This document shows positions 1-9,465 of a stretch of DNA of 64,000 nt, piece by piece. A program made the position numbers and the translations under genes. The notes below the pieces were generated by a model that saw nothing but the letters and a program-made list of their open reading frames with translations, did no database searches and had not been told where the DNA came from. The DNA comes from Corallococcus coralloides DSM 2259. GTDB taxonomy: Bacteria > Myxococcota > Myxococcia > Myxococcales > Myxococcaceae. How positions within the stretch are numbered: the stretch's first letter is position 1; each line of letters begins with the position of its first letter. The stretch lies in the NCBI RefSeq assembly GCF_000255295.1, contig NC_017030.1:4774001-4838000 (forward strand), written 5' to 3'.

Positions 1-1
1 G

Positions 2-994
2 GCGGCGCAGGAGATCGATCAGGCGCTCGACTCGCTCATCATCCTGGTGCGTGAAGGCGACCTGTCGCGCTGGAACACGTCCACCGAGGACCCCCAGCTC
101 GGGCCCCTGCTGGAGGGCTTCGGCAAGGTCATCGAGACGCTGCGCATCTTCGTGCGGGAGATCAACGAGGCCGCGCTGCGGCTGTCGTCCTCCGCCAACC
201 AGGTGCTGGCGGCGTCCACGCAGCACGAGACGTCCTCCACCGAGCAGGCCGCGGCCATCCACGAGACGACCGCGACCATGGAGGAGCTGAAGCACGCCTC
301 CGCGCAGATCGCGGAGAACGCGGGCAGCGTGGCGCGCGTGGCGGAGGAGACGCTGGGCGCGGCCCGCGCGGGCCGTGGCGCCATTGGCGAGTTCATCCAG
401 GCCATGCAGCAGATCCGCAGCGACGGCGTCGCGGTGGCGGACTCCATCTCCAAGCTGTCCAAGCGCGTGGAGCGCATTGGCACGGTGGTGGAGGTCATCG
501 ACGAGATCGCGGACCGCTCCGACCTCCTGGCGCTCAACGCGGCGCTGGAAGGCAGCCGCGCGGGTGAGGCGGGCAAGGGCTTCTCCATCGTCGCGGCGGA
601 GATGCGCCGCCTGGCGGAGAACGTCCTGGAGTCCACCAAGGAGATCAAGAACCTGATCACCGAGATCCGCGAGGCCACGCAGGCCGCCGCGGGCGCCGCG
701 GACGCGTCCAAGCACGCCACGGAGTCCGGCGAGAAGCTGGGCGCGGTGGCGGCGCAGGCGGTGGAGGGCATCCTCGCCGGCGTGCAGGAGACGAGCGACG
801 CGGCCCGGGTCATCAACCTGGCGACGCAGCAGCAGCGCACGGCCACCGAGCAGGTGGTGGCGTCCATGGCGGAGATCGAGGATGTGACGCGCCAGACGAC
901 GCAGGCGTCGAAGCAGGCCACCGGGGCGGCCGCCGAGCTCACCCAGCTCGCGGGCCGGCTCGCGGAGCTCATCAAGCGGTTCAAGGCCGACTAG
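2..994 (+). CDS. frzCD: FrzCD-like cytoplasmic methyl-accepting chemotaxis protein (C-terminal part)
   Basis: The open frame runs in from the left edge, so the N-terminus is missing. What remains is the MCP signalling module: a long Ala/Glu-rich coiled coil with the conserved hairpin tip (DRSDLLALNAALEGSRAGE, about residues 170-190 of the visible part), flanked by methylation-type helices. No membrane segment is visible in this part. Such receptors control CheA-type kinase activity through reversible methylation. The next genes are a CheA-CheY hybrid, CheB and CheR-TPR, the order of frzCD-frzE-frzG-frzF in Myxococcus xanthus, where FrzCD is a soluble receptor controlling reversals of gliding motility. 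The family call (MCP) is certain. The FrzCD identity rests on synteny and the sizes of the downstream genes. Confidence 0.85.
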   Translation, partial: AAQEIDQALDSLIILVREGDLSRWNTSTEDPQLGPLLEGFGKVIETLRIFVREINEAALRLSSSANQVLAASTQHETSSTEQAAAIHETTATMEELKHASAQIAENAGSVARVAEETLGAARAGRGAIGEFIQAMQQIRSDGVAVADSISKLSKRVERIGTVVEVIDEIADRSDLLALNAALEGSRAGEAGKGFSIVAAEMRRLAENVLESTKEIKNLITEIREATQAAAGAADASKHATESGEKLGAVAAQAVEGILAGVQETSDAARVINLATQQQRTATEQVVASMAEIEDVTRQTTQASKQATGAAAELTQLAGRLAELIKRFKAD

Positions 995-1056
995 GCGTTC
1001 TCCTGAGGGGAGAAATGGGTCGAGGGGCGCGCATAGCGCCCTGACGCCCGCGACCC

Positions 1057-3369
1057 ATGGACACCGAGGCCCTCAAGAAATCCCTCCTGAAGAAGTTCCA
1101 GGAGGTCACGGCCGACCGACTCCAGAAGATCCAGCTGGGAGTCATCGACCTGGAGAAGGAGACCGCGGATCAGGCCGCGGACGACGTCGCGCGCGAACTG
1201 CACACGATGAAGGGCGAGGCCCGCATGTTGGGCCTGGCCGCCATCGGGCAGCTCGCGCACGCCGCCGAGGACGTCCTGCGCGCCGAGCGCGAAGGCAAGA
1301 CGGCCACCGAGACGGCCACGGACGTCATGCTCCGTGCCTGCGACGTGCTGTCGGACCTCATCGAGGACCTGGACGCGGCCCACACCGGCACGTCCGTCAC
1401 CGAGGAGATGGTGAAGGCGTTGTCGGAGGTGTCCGGCCACCCCGTGCCCGCGCTGGGCCCGGTGCGCAAGCCCGCCGCCCAGCCTCCGCCCGCCGCGCCG
1501 CCCAAGCCCGCGGTGCAGGCGCCGGTGGCACCTCCCGCCGCGGTGGTGCAGGCCCCCGTGCCTGCCCCGGCGCCCGCGCAGGCCACGCCCCGTGTGGCGG
1601 AGCCTGTCGCCGTGGCCGCTCCGGCCGCGAAGGAAGAGGAAGCTCCGAGCGCCGCGAAGAGCAACTCCATCGCGGACCGCAGCATCCGCGTGAACGTGGA
1701 GGTGCTGGACTCGCTGGGCCTGCTCGCCGGCGACCTGCTGGTGGAGAGCGCACGCGGCCGGCTTCGCAGCACGGAGACGGCGCAGCTCTTCGAGCGCTTC
1801 AGCCGGCTGGGCGACCGCTTCCTGCGCATCTCCGAGGACGTGGACGTCCCGGACGCCATCCGCGCGGAGCTGGAGCGCGCGGAGGCGGACCTGCACATGC
1901 TGCGCGACGACGCGTTCCGCTTCGTGCGCCGCAACGGGGACGGCATCAACACGCTGCACGGCAACCTGGCCCAGCTGGCGGACCACGTGGCCGAGGCGCG
2001 CCTGGTGCCGCTGTCCACCGTGTTCGACGCGTTCCCTCGCGCGGTGCGCGACATCGCGAAGACGCAGAACAAGGAAGTGGACCTGGTCATCGAGAACGCC
2101 GACATCGGCGTGGACCGGTCCATGCTGGCCGACGTGCGCGACGCGCTGGTGCACCTGCTGCGCAACGCCGTGGATCACGGCCTGGAGTCGCCGGACTTCC
2201 GCCAGCAGATGGGCAAGCCCGCCCAGGGCCGCATCCGCATCCGCGTGCGCGTGGACGGCGATATGCTCCACATCGAGGTGGAGGACGACGGCCGCGGCAT
2301 GGACACCGAGCGGCTCAAGCAGGTGGCCATCAACAAGCGCCTGCTGTCGCCGGTGCAGGCCGCCGCGCTATCGGAGCGCGAGGCCATCGAGCTCATCTTC
2401 CGCCCCGGCTTCTCCACGCGCGAGCAGGTCAGTGAGCTGTCCGGCCGCGGCGTGGGCATGGACGTGGTGAAGCGCAAGGTGGAGACGCTGGGCGGGTCCG
2501 TGGGCGTGCAGAGCCGCCAGGGCCGCGGCACCACCATCACGCTGCGCCTGCCCCAGTCGCTGGCCCTCATGAAGGTGCTGCTGGTGCGCCTGGGCGACGA
2601 CGTCTACGGCATGCCCGCCGCGGACGTGGTGGCCGTCATGCGCATCAAGCCGGATGACCGCATGGAAGTGTTTGGCACGCTGGCGGTGCGGCACCGGGGC
2701 AAGCCCACGGCGCTCGTGGCGCTGGGGCCGCTGTTGGGCCTCAACGGCGGCAACCGCTTCGACAAGCCCCCCGCGGTGGTGGTGCGCCACGGCGACGACT
2801 ATGCCGCGCTGGTGGTGGACGGCTTCGTGGACGAGCGCGAGGTGGCGGTGAAGCCCTGCGGAGGCGAGTTCCTCAAGGGCGCGCCGTTCATCGCGGGCAC
2901 GGCGGCGCTGGAGGACGGGCGCATCGCGGTGCTCTTGCACGTGCCGGACATCATGACGGAGGTGCGCCGCATGGCCCGCCCCGTCACCCAGGCGCCCGCC
3001 AGCCGCCGGCTGCGCGTGCTGCTGGTGGACGACTCGCCCATCGCGCGTGCGACGGAAGGCGCGCTCGTCAAGGCGCTGGGCCACTCCGTGGAGGAGGCCC
3101 AGGACGGCGAGGAGGCGTACGTGAAGGTGCAGTCGAACACGTACGACCTCATCCTCACGGACGTGCAGATGCCGAAGTTGGACGGCTTCTCCCTCACGCG
3201 GCGGCTGAAGGGCACGCCCGCCGTGGCGCGCATCCCTGTCATCATCCTGTCGTCGCTCGCGTCGCCGGAGGACAAGCGGCGCGGCCTGGATGCGGGCGCG
3301 GATGCGTACCTGGTGAAGGGCGAGCTGGGGGTGGAGATCCTGGCGCAGTCCATCGATCGGCTGACCTGA
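1057..3369 (+). CDS. frzE: FrzE, hybrid CheA histidine kinase with CheW and receiver domains
   Basis: 770 residues, against about 777 for M. xanthus FrzE. Domains: HPt (1-115) with the phospho-acceptor in ELHTMKGEA at His49; a Pro/Ala-rich linker (about 130-200); dimerisation and HATPase regions with N box HLLRNAVDHGLES (about 367-379) and glycine boxes DDGRGM and GRGVGMDVVK; CheW-like domain (about 495-630); and a C-terminal receiver starting RVLLVDDSP with phospho-acceptor Asp702 in LILTDVQMP. From knowledge of the M. xanthus protein, the kinase takes input from FrzCD, and the fused receiver modulates output to FrzZ-type regulators. ATG lies 62 bp after the receptor stop codon. The next gene follows within 11 bp, so an operon is likely. 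Confidence 0.9.
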   Translation: MDTEALKKSLLKKFQEVTADRLQKIQLGVIDLEKETADQAADDVARELHTMKGEARMLGLAAIGQLAHAAEDVLRAEREGKTATETATDVMLRACDVLSDLIEDLDAAHTGTSVTEEMVKALSEVSGHPVPALGPVRKPAAQPPPAAPPKPAVQAPVAPPAAVVQAPVPAPAPAQATPRVAEPVAVAAPAAKEEEAPSAAKSNSIADRSIRVNVEVLDSLGLLAGDLLVESARGRLRSTETAQLFERFSRLGDRFLRISEDVDVPDAIRAELERAEADLHMLRDDAFRFVRRNGDGINTLHGNLAQLADHVAEARLVPLSTVFDAFPRAVRDIAKTQNKEVDLVIENADIGVDRSMLADVRDALVHLLRNAVDHGLESPDFRQQMGKPAQGRIRIRVRVDGDMLHIEVEDDGRGMDTERLKQVAINKRLLSPVQAAALSEREAIELIFRPGFSTREQVSELSGRGVGMDVVKRKVETLGGSVGVQSRQGRGTTITLRLPQSLALMKVLLVRLGDDVYGMPAADVVAVMRIKPDDRMEVFGTLAVRHRGKPTALVALGPLLGLNGGNRFDKPPAVVVRHGDDYAALVVDGFVDEREVAVKPCGGEFLKGAPFIAGTAALEDGRIAVLLHVPDIMTEVRRMARPVTQAPASRRLRVLLVDDSPIARATEGALVKALGHSVEEAQDGEEAYVKVQSNTYDLILTDVQMPKLDGFSLTRRLKGTPAVARIPVIILSSLASPEDKRRGLDAGADAYLVKGELGVEILAQSIDRLT

Positions 3370-3379
3370 GGAGCCTCTC

Positions 3380-4408
3380 GTGGGCGGCGGCACGGCGGTG
3401 ATGGGACTGGCGTTCCGGGTACTCCTGGTGGGGCGGGGCCTGCGCGCGCTCGTGCGCGGGCTCTTCGAGGGCGAGTCGCTGGTCGCCGTGGGCCCACCCG
3501 AGGCGGACTTCGTGGGTGCGGAAGCGGTGGTGCGCAGGCACTTCCCGGACGTGCTGCTGGTGGACCTGGTGTCCTCAGAGGCGCTCAACGCCATCGAGCG
3601 CATCATGGCCCAGCGCCCCACGCCCATCCTCGCGCTGCACCCGGGGGTGCTCACCGGCCAGCAGGCGTTCCAGGCGCTGGCCCTGGGCGCGCTGGACGTG
3701 ATGGACCGGCCCATGACTCCGGGGCCGGACTTCTGGCACTCGGTGAACCGCAAGCTGGTGATGCTGGCGCAGGTGAAGGGGGTGCGCTCGCCGCCTTCCT
3801 CGTCCAAGGCAAAGCAGCCGGTGCTGGAAGGGCCCACCGCGCCGTTCCCCCTGGTCGCGCTGGCTGCCTCGCTGGGCGGGCCGAAGGCCGTCGCGACGGT
3901 GCTGCGGATGATTCCGCGGGGATTCCCTGCGCCCATCGCCTACTGTCAACACATCAGCCAGGGCTTCACGGAAGGCCTGGCGCACTGGCTGTCCACGGAG
4001 ACGGCGCTGCGCGTCGTCGAGGCGACGCATGACGCGTGGATGGAGCCGGGCACGGTGTACATCGCCCCTTCGGGAGGACATCTGCTGGTGAAGCCGGACG
4101 GCCGTCTGGAACTGGATACAGGACCTGCCCTGCGGGGCTTCCGCCCCTCGTGTGACATGCTGCTCACTTCGGCCGGGGAGTCTTTCGGCAAGAGGTGCAT
4201 TGGCGTCATCCTGACGGGCATGGGCCGAGACGGCGCCAGGGGGTTGAAGGAGATTCGCGAGCGGGGCGGGCGCACCATCGCGCAGGACGAGGCCACGTGC
4301 GTCGTCTACGGCATGCCTCGCGAAGCCGTGCTCCTGGGGGCGGCGCAGCAGGTGCTGCCGCTGGACACCATCGCGCCGACGCTCGTGCAGTGGGTGGACG
4401 CGTGCTGA
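3380..4408 (+). CDS. frzG: FrzG, CheB-type protein-glutamate methylesterase
   Basis: 342 residues. The N-terminal third is receiver-shaped (FRVLLVGRG to about residue 115), but the acidic pair that normally follows beta-1 is replaced by Gly-Arg; an Asp remains in VLLVDLVSS. The C-terminal methylesterase domain carries the family triad: Ser164 ([11 protein letters not shown]), His191 (YCQHISQGF) and Asp284 ([10 protein letters not shown]). The family removes methyl groups from MCP glutamates, here presumably from FrzCD. The GTG start is chosen because GAGGAG at 3368-3373 is placed 6 nt upstream; the first ATG is 7 codons in. Phosphorylation control of this enzyme looks lost or altered, which is an inference from the missing acidic residues. 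Confidence 0.88.
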   Translation: MGGGTAVMGLAFRVLLVGRGLRALVRGLFEGESLVAVGPPEADFVGAEAVVRRHFPDVLLVDLVSSEALNAIERIMAQRPTPILALHPGVLTGQQAFQALALGALDVMDRPMTPGPDFWHSVNRKLVMLAQVKGVRSPPSSSKAKQPVLEGPTAPFPLVALAASLGGPKAVATVLRMIPRGFPAPIAYCQHISQGFTEGLAHWLSTETALRVVEATHDAWMEPGTVYIAPSGGHLLVKPDGRLELDTGPALRGFRPSCDMLLTSAGESFGKRCIGVILTGMGRDGARGLKEIRERGGRTIAQDEATCVVYGMPREAVLLGAAQQVLPLDTIAPTLVQWVDAC

Positions 4409-6180
4409 ACGTGGGCAACAAGGTGCTCCAGCAGCTGTCCGCGCTCCTCCTGGAACGCGCGGGGCTGAAGATCACGCTGGATGGCTACCACAGCCTGCGG
4501 CTCGCCCTGTCCACGCGCATGCCCGTGCTGGGGCTGAGCGACCCGGAGAAGTACCTGCAGAAGCTGACGAGCGTGAGCGGCGAGGAGGAACTGCGCGCGC
4601 TCCTGCCGCTGGTGACGGTGGGGCACACGGAGTTCTTCCGCGACGCGAAGCAGTTCCGCGCGCTGGAGCAGAGCGTGCTGCCGGAGCTGCTCGCGCGGGC
4701 CCGGCGCGAGATGCGCAAGGTGTCCATCTGGTCCGCGGGCTGCGCCACGGGCGAGGAGCCCTACAGCCTGGCGCTGGTGATGGCGGAGCTGGGCGCGCTC
4801 GCGGTGGAGGTGGACCTATGGGCCACCGACCTGAACCTGGCTGCGGTGGAGGCCGCGCGGCAGGGGCGCTTCACCACGCGTCGCGCGATGGCCATTGGGC
4901 CGGAGCGGCTCAAGCGCTTCTTCCGGCCCGTGGAGGACGGCTACGAAGCGTCGCCCATCCTGCGCGAGTACATCCGCTTCGATGGTCAGAACCTGGCCGC
5001 GCCGGTGTTCGACAAGGTGGCGCCCGCGTCGCTGGATCTCATCCTCTGCCGCAACGTCATCATCTACTTCGACCTGCCCACCATCCGCGGGCTGATGGAC
5101 CGCTTCCTCGCGGCGCTGCGTCCGGGCGGGCTGCTCTTCCTGGGGTACTCGGAGAGCCTGTTCAAGGTCTATGACCGCTTCGAGATGATCGAAGTGGACG
5201 GCGCGTTCGTGTACCGGCGCCCCCTGGGCGAGCGCCCCCGTCCGCCCCCGCCGCTGGCGCCCCTGGCGACGGAGCCGCGGCCGGGCAGCCCCGAGTCCTT
5301 CGCCGTGGAGCTGCGCCAGCGGATGCAGACCAACGCGGAGACCGCGGCGAGGCTGCGCGCGGGGGGCCTGGCCGACGCGGCGAGTGCCAAGGTGCCGGAT
5401 GCGCCCGTGCGCAGGCCCACCCTGGAGATGCCCGCGTTGGGCGCGCTGGGACGCCGCACCGGAGAGTTCCCCGCGGTCCGGCCGGAACCGACCCGCACCG
5501 GGGAGTTCCCCGCCATCAAGCTGGATGCGTCCCGGCCCGTGGAGCCTCCGCGCCGGACCGCGACGACCGGTTCCTTCGCGGCGGTGCGCGTGGAGCCGCC
5601 CGCGTCCCGGCCCCTGGCGGAAGCGCCGCCCGCGCGCCCCAGCGGTTCCTGGCCGCAGCTGCTGCCGCCCGCGGAGCGCTTGAACATGGCCGTGCGGAAG
5701 ATGGGGCAGGGCGACTTCCCCGCCGCCATCGACGGGGTGAAGCGGCTGCTGGTGGACGAGCCCTCCGACCTGGACGCGCTCCTGACGCTGGGCAACCTGT
5801 ACTCGCTCACCGGCCGCATCGACGAGGCGCGCGACACCTTCGGTCAGGCGCTCCAGCGCGAGCCGCTGTGCGTGGAGGCGCGCGTCTTTGGCGGGGTGGC
5901 GGCGATGCAGGCGGGGAGCCTGGCCGAGGCGCGCTCCGAGCTATCCAAGGCGCTGTTCCTGGAGCCCACGCTGGCCATTGGCCACTACCTGCTGGCCCAG
6001 GTGCAGGAGCGCACGCAGGACTTCGAGGCGGCCCGGCGCAGCTACCGCAACGCCGTCGCGCAGCTGAAGTATCCGCAGCGCCCGTTGGCGGGGCACTACC
6101 CGGAGATGCTCGACTCCGCGGAGGCCATCTCCCGCGCGGCCCGCTATGCGCTGGCCGCGCTGGAGGAGCAGCCGGGCTGA
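4402..6180 (+). CDS. frzF: FrzF, CheR-type MCP methyltransferase with C-terminal TPRs
   Basis: 592 residues from a GTG that overlaps the FrzG stop by 7 bp; GTG 4411 is an alternative. This length agrees with the roughly 593 residues of M. xanthus FrzF. CheR N- and C-domains occupy about 1-275, with the SAM-site motif [14 protein letters not shown] and the family motif [14 protein letters not shown] low-complexity linker (about 275-425) contains three TGEFPA/TGSFAA-type repeats. The end (about 430-560) holds at least three tetratricopeptide repeats. The enzyme methylates receptor glutamates. In M. xanthus the TPR part tunes site choice on FrzCD. The reading frame continues open upstream of 4402, but that part is the shadow of frzG. 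Confidence 0.88.
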   Translation: MLNVGNKVLQQLSALLLERAGLKITLDGYHSLRLALSTRMPVLGLSDPEKYLQKLTSVSGEEELRALLPLVTVGHTEFFRDAKQFRALEQSVLPELLARARREMRKVSIWSAGCATGEEPYSLALVMAELGALAVEVDLWATDLNLAAVEAARQGRFTTRRAMAIGPERLKRFFRPVEDGYEASPILREYIRFDGQNLAAPVFDKVAPASLDLILCRNVIIYFDLPTIRGLMDRFLAALRPGGLLFLGYSESLFKVYDRFEMIEVDGAFVYRRPLGERPRPPPPLAPLATEPRPGSPESFAVELRQRMQTNAETAARLRAGGLADAASAKVPDAPVRRPTLEMPALGALGRRTGEFPAVRPEPTRTGEFPAIKLDASRPVEPPRRTATTGSFAAVRVEPPASRPLAEAPPARPSGSWPQLLPPAERLNMAVRKMGQGDFPAAIDGVKRLLVDEPSDLDALLTLGNLYSLTGRIDEARDTFGQALQREPLCVEARVFGGVAAMQAGSLAEARSELSKALFLEPTLAIGHYLLAQVQERTQDFEAARRSYRNAVAQLKYPQRPLAGHYPEMLDSAEAISRAARYALAALEEQPG

Positions 6181-6195
6181 ATCACACAGCCCGGC
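6171..6195. terminator. Hairpin between convergent frzF and PHA-system gene
   Basis: Perfect 9-bp inverted repeat: GCCGGGCTG at 6171-6179 and CAGCCCGGC at 6187-6195, with a 7-nt loop. It spans the frzF stop codon and sits 9 bp from the end of the oppositely oriented gene. There is no T-run. Its place between two converging genes suggests a bidirectional terminator. Confidence 0.55.
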
Positions 6196-6204
6196 GGAAC
6201 GACG

Positions 6205-6528
6205 TCAGTCCAGGTTGCCCTTCACCTGATCCAGGCTCTTGGACGGATCCAGCACCGCGCCGAACTTCTTCTGGATGTACGTCTTGGCCTGGTTGCGCAG
6301 CAGCATGCCGGGGTCGGTGCCCTCGCCAGAGATGGCCTTGTCGGTAATCACGAAGCTGGCGTCCAGGTTGATGCCCATCACCTTGCCGACGAGCTTCGCG
6401 CCTTCCTCGCCCTGCCAGTCGGACTTCACGCCGTACTTGGAGCCCCAGTACTGCAGGAGCTGCTCGACGCGCTTCTTGACCTCGTCCTTGGGAAGGTTGT
6501 GGGGGACCTCGAACTTCATCGTGCCCAT
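6205..6528 (-). CDS. Polyhydroxyalkanoic acid system family protein
   Basis: 107 residues, begins MGTMKFEVPHNLPKDEV and matches by eye the small PHA-granule-region family (PF09650 type): an N-terminal amphipathic stretch with a conserved Leu-Pro-x-Asp-Glu, a central Tyr-Trp-rich segment, and a C-terminal GMLLRNQAKTYIQKKFG helix. The family is linked with PHA granules in some proteobacteria, but many members lie far from PHA genes, as here. ATG 6528 has AGGAG about 8 nt upstream. No signal peptide or membrane segment. The function in this organism is unknown. Confidence 0.65.
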   Translation of the reverse strand: MGTMKFEVPHNLPKDEVKKRVEQLLQYWGSKYGVKSDWQGEEGAKLVGKVMGINLDASFVITDKAISGEGTDPGMLLRNQAKTYIQKKFGAVLDPSKSLDQVKGNLD

Positions 6529-6572
6529 GGCTGACTCCTGAGTTCATTCCGCGAAAGCGGGTGCGTCCGTCC

Positions 6573-6601
6573 GGTTTAGTGACCTCGGGCCGGAAAGTGA
6601 A
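6573..6601 (-). promoter_or_regulatory. Candidate sigma-70 promoter of the PHA-system gene
   Basis: On the minus strand, TTCACT (6596-6601) and TAAACC (6573-6578) are separated by 17 nt, about 45 nt upstream of the start codon at 6528. A moderate match found by eye only. Confidence 0.35.
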
Positions 6602-6633
6602 CCGCCGTCTTCAGAAGTGTGTCCACCGGCTGC

Positions 6634-8046
6634 CTACCGGGCGCCCCAGCGCTCCAGGTACGGGCCCAGGTCGAACTTCTCCGCGGTGCGCAGCGAGCTC
6701 ATGGGCCGGACCTTTCCAATCACCGCGCGCTCCTGGAAGGGCCGGTCGTGCAGCCCCAGGACCCACATGAAGTTGGAGACGCTCGCCGGGTCGCGCCCGT
6801 CCACCGCGTAGGTGTCGTTGAGCCGCGCGATGCGGGCCAGCGCCTCCTCCGGCGTGGGGCTCCACTCCAGGATCTTCTTCCCCCACAACATGCGCAGGTA
6901 GTTGTGGATCCGCCCGCGCTCCCGCAGCTCGCGCTGCGACGCGTTCCAGAGCGCGTCCTGCGTGCGGCCCTGATCCAGCTCCTCGAAGGAATAGAGATGC
7001 GGGCGCGGATCCTTCCGGTGGCGCGACAGCGTCTCTCGCGCCCACGGGGGCAGGGAGTCCACGCTCAGCTGCTTCGGGCCGGGCGTGTGGAAGCAGTAGT
7101 TGAAGCCCAGCTCGCGGCGCACGAGCAGCTCCTCCACGAAGGACTGCACGGCGGGGTGGTCCTTGCCCTTCGCCGCGATGGCCGCGCGCGCCGCCTCGCC
7201 GGGGAAGAGGTTGCCCCAGTGGAACCAGGGCGACAGGTTGGACTGCTGGCCCAGGCCCGGATCATTCCGGCCGGTGTCGTAGCCCTCCAGCCGCTCGTCG
7301 AGGAACGCGTCCAGGGCCTTGAGGCCCGCCTTGCGTCCGCCGCGCTCGGAGAGGGGCTTCACGGAATGATCCAGCGCGAACGTGTCCAGCGCGGCGCGGG
7401 CCTGCACGGCGTCGGACAGCTCGAAGTCCGGCTGGAGCTTCGCGCCCGACACGTGGACCTTGCGCCTGGGCAGCGTGCGCTCCAGGTACTCCGGCCACAG
7501 CTTGCGCAGCTTGGGGCGCAGCGCGTACGCGCCCACCTGGGCCGCGGGGATGCGCTGCATGGGCACCACGCAGGAGGCATCCACGGCGATGAGCGGCACC
7601 CGCAGCGCCTTCGCCGCGCCGCGCAGGTGGCCCGGGATGATGTACGTGGGGAACAGGTCCGACACGACGGCCGCCGCGCGCCGGCCCAGGCTCGCGAGCC
7701 GCGGCTTGTGTTCCTTCTTCGTGCGCGGCAGCTCCAGCCAGTACGGAAGGCCACGCGCGGTGCAGCCCTTCGCCATGTCCGCCATGCCCTCCAGGGCCCA
7801 CGCGTGGAGCCGCTCCGACGCGTAGGGGTAGTCCGGGCGGATGGCCTGGTACACGACGACGGGCAGGCCCAGGTGGTTGCCCAGCGCGATGGCGGCGTCC
7901 AGCGCGTGGTTCTCCTCCCACCGATGGTTCACCATGCACCAGTAGAGGACGAAGTCGCGCTGACCCGGAGGGAAGGGGGCCTCGTTCACCGCCTGCACGC
8001 GGGCGGAGTCGACGCCGAGTTCGGACCACGAGATGCCTTCAGGCAT
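6634..8046 (-). CDS. phr: Class II CPD deoxyribodipyrimidine photolyase
   Basis: 470 residues. Light-dependent repair of cyclobutane pyrimidine dimers using FADH. Class II hallmarks are visible: FVLYWCMVNHRWEENHAL near the N-terminus, VVSDLFPTY and VDASCVVPM in the Rossmann half, then SFVEELLVRRELGFNYC, DALWNASQRELRERGRIHNYLRM-type FAD-site helices (split here only for description), and GKKILEWSPTPEEAL followed by LNDTYAVDGRDP. The ATG at 8046 starts the conserved part; the frame is open for 34 more codons upstream, but that stretch overlaps the divergent gene and is not protein-like. The gene is divergent from the membrane-protein gene at 8142, with an inverted repeat between them. Confidence 0.88.
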   Translation of the reverse strand: MPEGISWSELGVDSARVQAVNEAPFPPGQRDFVLYWCMVNHRWEENHALDAAIALGNHLGLPVVVYQAIRPDYPYASERLHAWALEGMADMAKGCTARGLPYWLELPRTKKEHKPRLASLGRRAAAVVSDLFPTYIIPGHLRGAAKALRVPLIAVDASCVVPMQRIPAAQVGAYALRPKLRKLWPEYLERTLPRRKVHVSGAKLQPDFELSDAVQARAALDTFALDHSVKPLSERGGRKAGLKALDAFLDERLEGYDTGRNDPGLGQQSNLSPWFHWGNLFPGEAARAAIAAKGKDHPAVQSFVEELLVRRELGFNYCFHTPGPKQLSVDSLPPWARETLSRHRKDPRPHLYSFEELDQGRTQDALWNASQRELRERGRIHNYLRMLWGKKILEWSPTPEEALARIARLNDTYAVDGRDPASVSNFMWVLGLHDRPFQERAVIGKVRPMSSLRTAEKFDLGPYLERWGAR

Positions 8047-8070
8047 GGGCGCGCGAGAATCTTCGACACG

Positions 8071-8114
8071 CGGCGGAAAACCAACACGCGCGCAACGGTT
8101 GTGGTTTTCTGCCG
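8071..8114. promoter_or_regulatory. Inverted repeat in the photolyase/membrane-protein divergent promoter region
   Basis: CGGCGGAAAACC (8071-8082) faces GGTTTTCTGCCG (8103-8114). This is 11 of 12 positions paired, with a 20-nt centre. It fills most of the 95-bp gap between two divergent start codons, so a shared operator is plausible. No regulator gene is adjacent. Confidence 0.4.
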
Positions 8115-8141
8115 GACGGCCGGACCCAAGGAGCCCCTCGC

Positions 8142-9398
8142 GTGTCACACCGTCGAACCTGGAACCTCCCTGTCACCGTCCTCGCGATCGCGCTGATGCT
8201 GCCGGGCCTCGCCCTCGCGCAGGCGGGTGGCACGGGCGTCTATCCTGCGCCGCAGCCGCCGCCTCCGCCCGCGCCGGGCATGTACCCCGCGCCGTCCTCG
8301 CAGGCCGAGCCACAGGCCGAAGAACCCCGGCCCGTGACGCCCTCCGGCGACGCCGACGGGCAAGCGTATCCGCCGCCCACACAGGCCGCGCCCCAGGCGA
8401 ACCCGGATGAAGAGCCGCCCCGCGCGAGCGACGCGCCCCTCGCGCCGCCGGATCCGGACCGCCTGCGCACCGAGCCGCAGGCCCCATTGACGGAAGGCAC
8501 GCGGGAGGTGCGTCCGGAGTCCATCCGCGACGAGACGGCGACGGCCGCCTCGCGGATCCGCCCGCCGCCGGAGGACAACGGCGTGTTCCTGGATGGCCAG
8601 CGCCGCCGGGGGCCGTTCCTGTCCGGTCCGGGCAGCACGCGCTTCGTGCTGCACCACACGGCCCTGGGCGCGCTGGGCGGCTTCTTCACGCAGGCGTTCA
8701 ACAAGGAGTTCAACTTCGACCGCAGCTCGCGCGAGTCCATGCTCGCGGGCACCCTCATTGGCGCGGGCCTGGGCTTCGGCGCTTCCGCGTGGTGGCAGTT
8801 CAACAACTGGGTGGACACGCCCATGGCGAACTTCACCATCCTCAACTCGGGCATCGGCGGCATGTTCCTCGCGGGCTTCATGGACCTCATCACCCAGGAC
8901 CCGGGCGTGCTCACCTGGTCCGCGTTCCTGGGCGCGGAGCTGGGCGCGTGGCTGACGGCGGGCATCGGCGGCGGGCAGCTGCCGCTCTCGGATGGCCTGC
9001 TGGTGGCGTCCGGCGCGGGCTGGGCGGCGGCGTACAGCGCGCTGTTCCTCGCCATCGTTCACTTCTCCGGCACGTCCATCTCCGGCAAGACGTGGAAGGA
9101 CATGCTGCTCATCTCCCCGGGAGTGGGCGCGGGCGTGCTGGCCCTGGCGACCATGCGCTACAATCCCACGGCGTCGCAGATCCTCCGCGCGGACCTCTTC
9201 GGCGGCGGTGTGGGCGCGGCGGTGCTGCTCATCTCCGGCCTGGTGCTGGGCGGCTTCAACCAGTCCACCCCCTACGTGCTGTCCTTCCTGGGTTCCGCGG
9301 GCGCCATCACCACGGTGAGCCTGCTGTGGGAGGAGAGCGTGGACCGGTCCGCCCTGCGCAGCGCGAAGGACCGGCCCTACAAGAACGTCTGGTGGTAG
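8142..9398 (+). CDS. Membrane protein with Pro-rich N-terminus, unknown function
   Basis: 418 residues from GTG 8142. A signal peptide (residues 1 to about 27, ending ALAQA) precedes a Pro/Ala-rich stretch (about 28-145) with two MYPAP/VYPAP-type repeats. The remainder holds about eight Gly/Ala-rich hydrophobic segments with short loops, for example GTLIGAGLGFGASAW and LFGGGVGAAVLLISGLVLGG. No catalytic motif is recognisable. The layout suggests an inner-membrane protein with a disordered periplasmic N-terminal region. It could be a channel-like or rhomboid-size scaffold protein, but I do not recognise the family. It is divergent from photolyase; the next gene is 67 bp downstream on the same strand. 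Confidence 0.6.
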   Translation: MSHRRTWNLPVTVLAIALMLPGLALAQAGGTGVYPAPQPPPPPAPGMYPAPSSQAEPQAEEPRPVTPSGDADGQAYPPPTQAAPQANPDEEPPRASDAPLAPPDPDRLRTEPQAPLTEGTREVRPESIRDETATAASRIRPPPEDNGVFLDGQRRRGPFLSGPGSTRFVLHHTALGALGGFFTQAFNKEFNFDRSSRESMLAGTLIGAGLGFGASAWWQFNNWVDTPMANFTILNSGIGGMFLAGFMDLITQDPGVLTWSAFLGAELGAWLTAGIGGGQLPLSDGLLVASGAGWAAAYSALFLAIVHFSGTSISGKTWKDMLLISPGVGAGVLALATMRYNPTASQILRADLFGGGVGAAVLLISGLVLGGFNQSTPYVLSFLGSAGAITTVSLLWEESVDRSALRSAKDRPYKNVWW

Positions 9399-9465
9399 AC
9401 GGCCTGGCGGACGGGCGAGCAGGCGTCATGGCGCGGGGGAAGGGGCGGCATCACCTTTCCCCGGT

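Noticed and set aside
991-3936. Long minus-strand open frames opposite frzE and frzG
   Set aside because: High-GC shadow frames: Arg/His/Ala-rich with no domain pattern, while the plus-strand frames encode complete CheA and CheB proteins.
4195-4401. N-terminal extension of the FrzF frame into frzG
   Set aside because: The extension overlaps the catalytic end of frzG in another frame and is not protein-like; GTG 4402 or 4411 gives the normal CheR start and the expected length.
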